Part shown: positions 48,820 to 64,000 of the stretch, piece after piece
Layout: the number at the start of each line of letters is the position of its first letter
Numbering within the stretch: the stretch's first letter is position 1
DNA from: Anaeramoeba flamelloides
Taxonomy: Eukaryota > Metamonada > Anaeramoebidae
Reading direction: 5' to 3'
Assembly (NCBI GenBank): GCA_027625915.1
Contig: JANTQA010000048.1
Coordinates: forward strand, 4,960,001 to 5,024,000
DNA length: 64,000 nucleotides
Notes under the pieces: model-generated
Told to the model about the DNA's origin: nothing
Databases searched by the model: none
The model's input: the letters and a program-made list of their open reading frames with translations, nothing else
Translations under genes and position numbers: made by a program

Positions 48820-51800
48820 AAAATATTTTTCTAAAAAATAGATAATATAGATTCTCATGAGTTTATTTTTTTTTATTTAGAATAATTGTTTTTGATTTAT
48901 CTAGATTTTCATTTATTATTTTTTTAAATTCACATCTTTTTTTTAAAAAAAAGATCAAATTTTAAATACTTTGAACTTTTGTTTTAGATTTAAATTGTTT
49001 AATAAAATTAAAAATTAAAAATATTTTATTTTTTTTCTAATTTTGTTCTTAAATCCAATTTTAATAATTATTGCTAAACATTGTTTCAGTAAAGGTGCCC
49101 AACATTTTTTTCAAATACCAATTATTTGTTATAATTGACCTTTGAAGAACGAATAAGAAATAAGTAGAATAATACACATTAAAGAATTGTTGATCCCCGT
49201 CCGAAAGAAAACTAATTAATCGATAAATTTTCTTAAAAGTTGAAAAACTTGAATTTCTTAGTGCATTCATTGAGAAAAACAACAATGTTCGTTTTGAACT
49301 TCTACTGATATTTCAATAATAAATCGGAAACAATTTTCACTTCATTTTCCATACTTTTCTTTTAGAAATCAAGTCACCAAACGAAGTGGGTTGGTGTTTG
49401 TGGTCTCTATTTGAAAAAGGACTTGAAAATGAAGTGAAAAATTTTCACATTTATTAAATAAATATCAGGATCAAAGATTGAATACAATTCCAAAAGAAAT
49501 CGATATGATTTCTATACAATCATTTCCATGGTTCCAATGAGATTAGAATAACACATTTTTACCAAGTGACTATTGATCTTGCAATAAAAAAAATTTCTTA
49601 CAAATGGAAGACTTGTCAAAAAAAATATGAAAAAACAAACAAAAAGGTGTAAAAATCTGAGAAAATGTTCCATTTTGAAAATTTCCAAAATAAATTTTTT
49701 CTTCTAATATCGGTGTAAACTCTTTAAACACCTGTATTTTACCAATTATAACCTGACCTTTTGACGGAAAAATAGTTTATTTTCAAAAGGACAACATAAT
49801 AAAATTAAAATACTATAATCTTCCAAGAAATTAAATTTACTATTTCATTTAATTTCATATTAATATATTTCCAAAAAAGTAGTCTACTTTTATAATTATA
49901 TTTAATAGAATTTGTTTTTATTGTATTTCTATTTATAATGGGATAATATAAAATTAAGAGAGGTGTTAATAATGATTGAATAAGTACCGATTGAATTACT
50001 TTCAAAAAATATTAAAATATATCATATAAATGAAAAAAAAATATCACTCATTTTTTCTTATAGAAAAATATTAATGGTAAATTTCGATAAAAAACATATA
50101 ATATGGTAAGTACGCAAAAAATTTTTTCCATAATAAAATGTTGTTATAAACTTTCTTTTCTATTCAAAATTAGATCAAAATTAAACCTCTTGGGATAAAA
50201 TTTTTTGCTATGATCAAAAAGAAGAATATCTGATTTTCATACGCCTGGAAAATTAGTAAAAATAACAAGATCAGGTTAGTTCATATCTTTAATTAAAGAA
50301 ATATTGTACAAATAATTAAGGCTGGATTATTATTAGGACTGATAAAAGAATAAATAACAATTTATGATATTTAAAGAGTTTTATTAGAATTGTGCTTATA
50401 ATAGTACATGTAGAGCATTTTAGGCAAAAATAATATTTTTTTCTCTAAAGATATCCTTCTTTTAAATATAATTATTTACTTCATAAGAAATCACTTCGAG
50501 ACACCTCTTTTTATATAATCAATTATTTCAATATTAATTAAAAAAATCAAATATTTATGTTTATATTTATTTTTAATATCTTACAATTTCTAAATACTTT
50601 TCAAAAATTTAAAATAACACAATAAAAAAAAATGAAAATTCAAATAGTTTCAAAACTTTTGATTGTAAAATTATTTTTTCAAAATTCTTTTCTTGCAATT
50701 TTTTCAATCTAAAGGATAAAATTTTTCTAATTTGGAATTGGGTAATGTAGCAATATGCCCATTTAAATAATAATCAAGTTAACAAAATCATTTTTTTTTT
50801 TTACTTAATTTATTATAAAATGAATTGTTTACAAATTCATTGATTCATGAAATTAAAATCATTAAAAATGTATTTTAGGAAGAAAATAAAATGATTATTG
50901 AATTTTTCACCTAAAATTCTAATACCTTTTTACATATTTTAAAAAATATTTTTGTTGCTATTTATTTTTCTATAATTTTTTTTTATCTTTGGGTCAATAT
51001 ATTAACATTAGGAGAGAAAAAATTTAGAATCTTACAATTAATTTTTATATTTCCAAAATATTAAAAAGTTATTTATTATATTTATACTTGATTGGAATTA
51101 CTTTTCATTTTTTATTATTTTCATTTTGTTTTTTTTTTTTGTTTATCTTACATAAAAAATCAAGATAATCAAATTCATTAACGAATTTCAAAAATATGTA
51201 AAATGGCTTTTTTCAAAAAATGATCAAATAAATTTTGAAATAACTTTTCACAAATTTAAATTATTTTCATTTTTTAATTCGAATTTACCCTTTCAAACCA
51301 CAACAAAAAAAATCTTCAACTTTGTTAATAATTGAAAATTATTCGAAAATTCAACTTGAAATGAATAAAATTGAAACTTTAAAATATTTGTTTCTAATAG
51401 TAACCTAATTGAAAATATAAAGTAGAATATCACCAACTAATATTTTTTTTTAAGTTACCTTCAAAAATAATAATTCCATCATATCTAAAATATTTTTTTA
51501 GGCTGAAAAAATGAAAAAAAAAAAAAAAATTATTTAAATCTTTCGAGTCTTTATTTCCTGAATTTGCCAATTTTCTATTTAAAATTGATTATATCATTTT
51601 ACTAATTTTTTTTTTTTACTTTTTTCTGAAAATTTGATATGGAATACTATTTTTCCTTTTTATAAAAGATGGAACTTATTATTTTTTCAATTATTATTCT
51701 CTGTCAACGAGAAGTCTATAATTAAATAATGTCTCTGATTTGGTCTAAATAAACATTAGTACACAATTTTTCAAACGTATCAAAAAAAAAACATTTTATT

Positions 51801-53328
51801 AAAATAGTAAACAAAGTTGATCAAATAATTTAAAAGTGGTCCTCGTATTAGTAAAAAACTCCAAAAATTCAAAAAAAAATCTTGATTTCAACACAAATTT
51901 AAATGGCGAATTATCAATATTTAGAAAACAAAGTTGCAAAATATAATTCTTAAATTCGTCGCGGAATGTATCTTAGTTTCTGAAAATTCAATTTTCTTAA
52001 AAAAATTAAATATTAATCCAAAAATTCTTTTAACAAATTATTTTTTCAATTTTGGAAATATATTGATGTTACAGCTAGCTTTATAAAAAGGAAACCAAAC
52101 TAATTAGTCTTTGGGGTTTTATGTGGATGATTATTTCGTTAATATTTGAAATTCAAAAATTATAAAGACATTGTTACTTTTGGAAATTCTATTTAGGAAT
52201 TTTTAAAAACTAGAATACTAGTATTTTGGGTTTCTATTTTTAGATTTGGAAAAGAAATTAAAAAATATTTTCTAAAATGTTAATTTTTAATCGTGATCAT
52301 CAGTAAAAAATTCAATAATTTTTATGTTTAATAATATTTATAATGTATTTTTTAGAGTAAGGTGAAGCATATAGCATTAATACCATTTACACTTTATAAC
52401 ATTCTACTTTGATTATAAACCAATCAATGTTGACGTTAATATCTTAAGGTTGTAAAATAAGAAAACTAAAAATAAAAATAAAAATCAATAATTTCTTTTC
52501 AAAAGGATGCAACATAATGAAAAATAAATATAAAAAAGATATAATTTTTACCTTGAGACAAAGAAGAATACAACTTTACTTTAATAAAATTATACTTCAA
52601 AGTGACATTAATTCTAACACCTTCCGAAATGATATAAACAATTTTTTAAGATATTGTAATCAATTTTCTATTGTATATTTGTATAATAGTATACAAACTC
52701 TAAAAATGTTTTGATTTATTATATTAAATTGTATATTTTATAATGAAGGAAAAAAAAAAATAGTTTTTTAATTTTTTGGGTTTTTCGAGACCGACAAATA
52801 AAAGTCTAAAAAACTTTTATTTTTTAGATCAGAATATTACATAAATTGTAACAATTTTGTGGAGCAAGTTATTTAAAATCAACTTTTGAAATAATATTTC
52901 AAGATTCTATTATTCCTTCTGACTTATTTACTTTTGAAACTCAATTATTATCTTTTTTTCTAAACAAAAAATATTTTTGAATATAATGTTCTTGAAATTG
53001 AGATATTTATTTTATCAATTAAAAGAAATTGAATTTTCAATTTCAAAAAACAACATTTTTATCATAGACAATCGATCTGTGTGGCTCTTTCTAATAAAAT
53101 TTTAAAGTAGGGTTGTGCTAAATACATCAAAGAAGTTTTATAATAATCCCTCTCACAATAATCATTTTTATGAAAATTTTTTGTTTGTAAATATTCTTTG
53201 TAAAATTCCTCACATATTCAAACAAACATTTTTATCAACAGACTATTGATGGGAATATATTCTAAAAAAGAATTTATTTTTTGTCATTCCTAACAGTTTT
53301 TTTCAATTTTTTTTAATTCAATCCGAAA
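48820..53328. other. Long AT-rich intergenic region with a dispersed repeat and weak coding traces
   Basis: It holds repeat R1 copy b (49929-50396). Between about 52520 and 53110 some plus-strand frames look mildly protein-like (for example FEIIFQDSIIPSDLFTFETQ near 52885-52945) but are broken by stops and cannot be assigned. Otherwise nothing is seen. Confidence 0.45.
49929..50396 (+). repeat. Dispersed repeat R1, copy b
   Basis: Same orientation as copies a (37027-37500) and c (61578-61900). It begins TCTATTTATAATGGGATAAT and ends near TTTTATTAGAATTG, with clear sequence blocks in common and scattered indels. Confidence 0.6.
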
Positions 53329-60509
<7,181 letters not shown>

Positions 60510-63500
60510 ATAATTTTTTTTTTTTTCTTTTCTTTTCTTTTAATTTCCTCAGGTTTTATTTTATTTTTAGAAATTATTTGAATTTTTTTATAGTTATTTA
60601 ATTATTAAATATATATTTGAGTTTTTGTTTATTTTTTTTTTTAAAATTAATAAAATTTATTAAATGTAATCAATAAAAAATAATTTTTATTTATTTATTT
60701 TTTATTTTATTATGTGAGAAGCTAACAAGTAAATTTATCCTGTTTTCTGTTTTTTTTTTTTTGTTTAATAAATTAGAAAAACTACGTAGAGCTTTTCAAA
60801 AATACAGTTAAGTGTGGTGAATTACCATTAAGTGTAATGGAGTGCTGTAGAGTGTCGTGGGGTACCTATCCATTTTTGAATTTTTGTTTTTGTTTCCAAA
60901 ATGTATCTATTTTCTAATCAAAACAAAATGTCAAAAAAAAACAATTACAATTTTCTTGAATTTTTTGTATTATTCAAAAAATCTATATATTTTTGGTATC
61001 AAAAGAAAACTCAAATGGACCTAACAGTGTTTTTCCACAATTCTTTTAAATTTTTGAAAGGATAACAGTTTTTTTGTTTTTGAATTTAAAAGACTTTTGT
61101 AAAAATCTATTGATTTTTTAATCAAAGAAAAAATTAAAAAAAAGATCTAATGGTATTTTTATTGATGTTTTATATTCAATTCTTAGTATATATACCTGAA
61201 AGAAACCTAAAACTCAAGAAAGGTAAAGAACATTTTTTTTGGGTTATTAAATTAAAGAAAAGTTAACAATATAAACTAAATTTTGTTTTAAAAATCTATT
61301 ATTTACAAAATTTAACTTACAGCTGAAAAAAAACTATATGATTTTTGCTATAGATAAAATAATTGAGTTGAATTAATTTTTTTTTTTTTTCAATTCTTTT
61401 ACATTTCGGAAAACTTTTAGTTTTTTTTTTTTTACTTTTAAAAATAAATAGAAGAATTTTTTTTTTTTTTTACTTTCACAAATCCTAGAATACCTAGATA
61501 CTTTACAACACTATGAAGTTTCGAATAAAAATGTTCTTTTTTTATTTTATTCCAAAAAAAATCCCTTTTTGAATGAATCTATTTCTTAATTGATAATACA
61601 TAATTAAGTTAAATATTAATACTAATTGAATAAATTACTATGATATTTATTTCAAAATATGTTTGTAAAATTATTCCCAAAAAAATAAAACAAATAATTC
61701 CACTTATTTCGTACACAATAATGTACAACCAATTTCAATATAAAAATGGTAATATCATATGGATCCAAATGATTGTAGAAACAATAAAACGCTGTTTAAT
61801 GTCTATTCAATTCTATTGAGAAATTTTGTCAAGATAAAAGTTAGGAAAAAAGTATTTTTTGATCCAAAATGAAAAAATATTTAATAATTTTCAGCCCTAA
61901 AAAATGTCAAAGAAAATCGAGATCGTAAATTTCAATATCTTTTATTTATGTAAACACATTTTAAAAATTAACTGAATTATTATAAAGAATCAATAAATTA
62001 TTATTATTAATAATATATCTTTAAATATTTTTATAAGAATAATTTTAATATAGACATTTAAAAATAAATTTACACCTCTTTTTAGGAAATGACATAAATT
62101 AATCTCTAATTTTGAATTGGGTTCATGTATATATGAGTGTGACTTTAAATCTTAAAATTTATTTTAAGAATTGTATTGATATGATAAATTGATGGATTAT
62201 TCCATTTCGCATTTTTATATAATATTTATAATAGTTAAATATTTTGATTTATTTTTAGGGAAGAATAACCCCCTTTTTATTTTCAAAAGGTTAAAATTAA
62301 AATAATAAATAATTTGAAACTACATATGTGTACATATGGAATGTTATAAAAACCAGGTTTTTTACAATTTTCATGACAAATAGAGACTTCAATATATTCA
62401 TCCATTTAGTAATAATAGTAAACGAAACTCCCATTTTGATTTTTGAAATCAAAGGGATTTCCAATCTAAAAAAGTTTGATTAATAATAATAACTTGTTTT
62501 AAAAAATGATAATTTAAAAAAGAATTGAAAGATTGATATTCACCAAACGATTATTTGATTTAAATTATTCTTCATCTATTCAAATAATCAGAAATTGTAT
62601 TTACTATTACAAAAATTTGAGTAAATGCACGAAAATCTTTCTATATCTCCAAAATATAAAAAACTCTATTTTTTACAACAGTTGTATTTACACTAGAGTA
62701 AAAAAAGAAGAAAATTTAAGAAGTAATACTAAATTTTAAAAGCTAATGAAAAGAGTGAAAAACATTGTAACTTATTATAGAATAATCAGTTATGGTTTGT
62801 TTGTACATTATTTTTAATTGCAGAATAAATGATTGATTTTTACTTACAATAACTACACAAATATCCCAATAAGATTACAAAAATTAAATAAAAATCAATA
62901 CAAGAGTATTTTCACCCAAACCACTACGAGTACATATAACCATATCAGACCTAATTAAAGTCAATTTGGACCAAAAAAAAAAACTAGTATTTGTACAACA
63001 TGTTATCTTCAGGTATAATTCATTTATATACTGACCACACACTCAACTTTAATGTAGGATAAAATGAATAAAAAAAAAAGAGGTACTTATAAATAAAAAA
63101 AGTAAAATTTAAGAAAGTAAAAAAATGATTTTTATTATGAAATTTATACAAATAAATTTTTTTCTTGTAATATCCATTCAAACTCATCTAATTTATCCAC
63201 TCACTACATCCTATCACCTTTGATTATAAACAGTTGACTTTTCAAAGGTGAAAATTTAAAAAAATAAAAAAGTAAAAAATAAAAAATAAATGTAAAAATA
63301 TTAAAAAAGGGGAAAAATATAGGTTTGAAGATTTATTAATTGCAGATTATAAAAAATTAAAACTCTTTTCAAAAAAAAAAGGGCAACAGTTACACAACAT
63401 ATTTTGAAACTGTGTTTATATATCTATGTCTTATAATTTGGAAATAATAAAATCTTTAAAAAGTAAAATTCCATTTTTTTTTATTTTAAACATATTAATT

Positions 63501-63725
63501 AACAAATTTTTTTTTTTTTGGAATTTTTGAATCATTAAAACTTTAAAATATAGTTTAAAATTTGAATTAATTTAAAATTTTACGATCGAAACAAATCTAT
63601 TATTGTATTTCTATTCAAACAGAAGTAAAAGTGAAAATAAAAATAAAAGTCAAAAAATCTTTTGATTACTTTTTGGATCTTGAAAATTTTAATTTACAAC
63701 AAGGAGAATAAATGATTTCAACATG
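60510..63725. other. AT-rich intergenic region
   Basis: 3' flank of the capping enzyme gene. It contains R1 copy c (61578-61900). A short frame near 62533-62739 has a mixed composition but no start or family. No gene called. Confidence 0.5.
61578..61900 (+). repeat. Dispersed repeat R1, copy c
   Basis: Begins TCTATTTCTTAATTGATAAT and keeps the order of blocks seen in copies a and b, including ATTTATTTCAAAATATGTTT. It is more diverged and probably shorter at the right end. Confidence 0.5.
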
Positions 63726-64000
63726 TTAAAGAAGAAATTTGGGTGTTCCAGGTTTATTGCAACCATCCCATAATGTGAGTATAGTATTTTTTAAAAAATG
63801 GCATTCTAAAGAATTTGTTTGTGTGCACTGTATATGCTGAACATTACCGGCTGCTTTATCTATCATTCCAACTGGGTCATATTCTACTTTAACGCCGATT
63901 GAATTTCTGTTAATATTATCGAGAAATATTGAAGAATTGTTTAAAAATAAGAATTTTTTTCTGGAATAAAAAATACCAGGTGCATTAAAAGTGACTGCCT
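63726..64000 (-). CDS. C-terminal part of a lipase-like protein, cut by right window edge
   Basis: An open frame enters from the right edge and ends at a TAA at 63726-63728, giving 90 codons in view. It reads AVTFNAPGIFY, then NRNSIGVKVEYDPVGMIDKAAGNV, then HIQCTQTNSLECHFL. The order TFNAPG, N....DPVG, G, H matches the end of alpha/beta-hydrolase (lipase class 3 / DUF2974-like) domains, where DPV supplies the acid and H the base of the triad. The nucleophile region lies outside the window. Two cysteines near the end are odd for a cytosolic enzyme. The assignment is by motif order only. Confidence 0.6.
   Translation of the reverse strand, partial: AVTFNAPGIFYSRKKFLFLNNSSIFLDNINRNSIGVKVEYDPVGMIDKAAGNVQHIQCTQTNSLECHFLKNTILTLWDGCNKPGTPKFLL

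Noticed and set aside
52517-53110. Basic and Phe/Leu-rich frames that could be a gene or a relic
   Set aside because: Broken by several stops, no family recognised and composition close to background.

Overview
The window is extremely AT-rich eukaryotic DNA with intron-containing genes, long AT-rich intergenic DNA, homopolymer runs and Asn-rich coding tracts. TAA and TAG both end clear reading frames and TGA is not needed as a sense codon in any intact gene, so the standard code fits. A DH-PH RhoGEF fused to Kelch repeats, a Kelch/BTB protein, Asn-rich inserts and repeat-built surface proteins point to a free-living amoeboid protist (amoebozoan- or Anaeramoeba-like). This is an inference; no rRNA or organelle marker is present to settle it.

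Layout. 1-1226 (-) is the 5' part of an unrecognised gene cut by the left edge. 1227-13068 is gene-poor and holds fold-back elements, a CACTA-tipped element, a Tc1/mariner-type MITE and a tRNA-like relic. 13069-15478 (+) is a secreted, probably GPI-anchored protein of five roughly 140-residue repeats with one spliced intron inside the signal peptide. 17570-21050 is a transposon graveyard: a dead Tc1-like transposase, a 5'-truncated LINE and a second copy of the fold-back element. 22074-22775 (+) is a small Cys-rich surface protein. 23442-24110 holds coding relics. 27100-40671 (+) is an eight-exon IQ-DH-PH-Kelch RhoGEF whose exon phases all agree. 42330-45526 (-) is a DHX15/Prp43-type DEAH helicase pseudogene with an Asn/His-rich tail. 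46972-48819 (+) is an intronless Kelch/BTB protein of LZTR1-like layout. 53329-60509 (+) is a two-exon mRNA capping enzyme with a 4.9 kb intron. 63726-64000 (-) is the C-terminus of a lipase-like protein cut by the right edge.

The genes do not form one pathway. Two are signalling or scaffold proteins built on Kelch propellers, two are surface proteins, and one is a core mRNA-processing enzyme. The most interesting observation is in the capping enzyme: the guanylyltransferase half keeps its motifs, but the triphosphatase P-loop has Leu in place of the invariant Arg. The long introns and intergenic stretches are largely made of small inverted-repeat elements, several bounded by TA dinucleotides, and there is clear nesting of one element inside another. 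Splice acceptors are mostly TAG rather than CAG.
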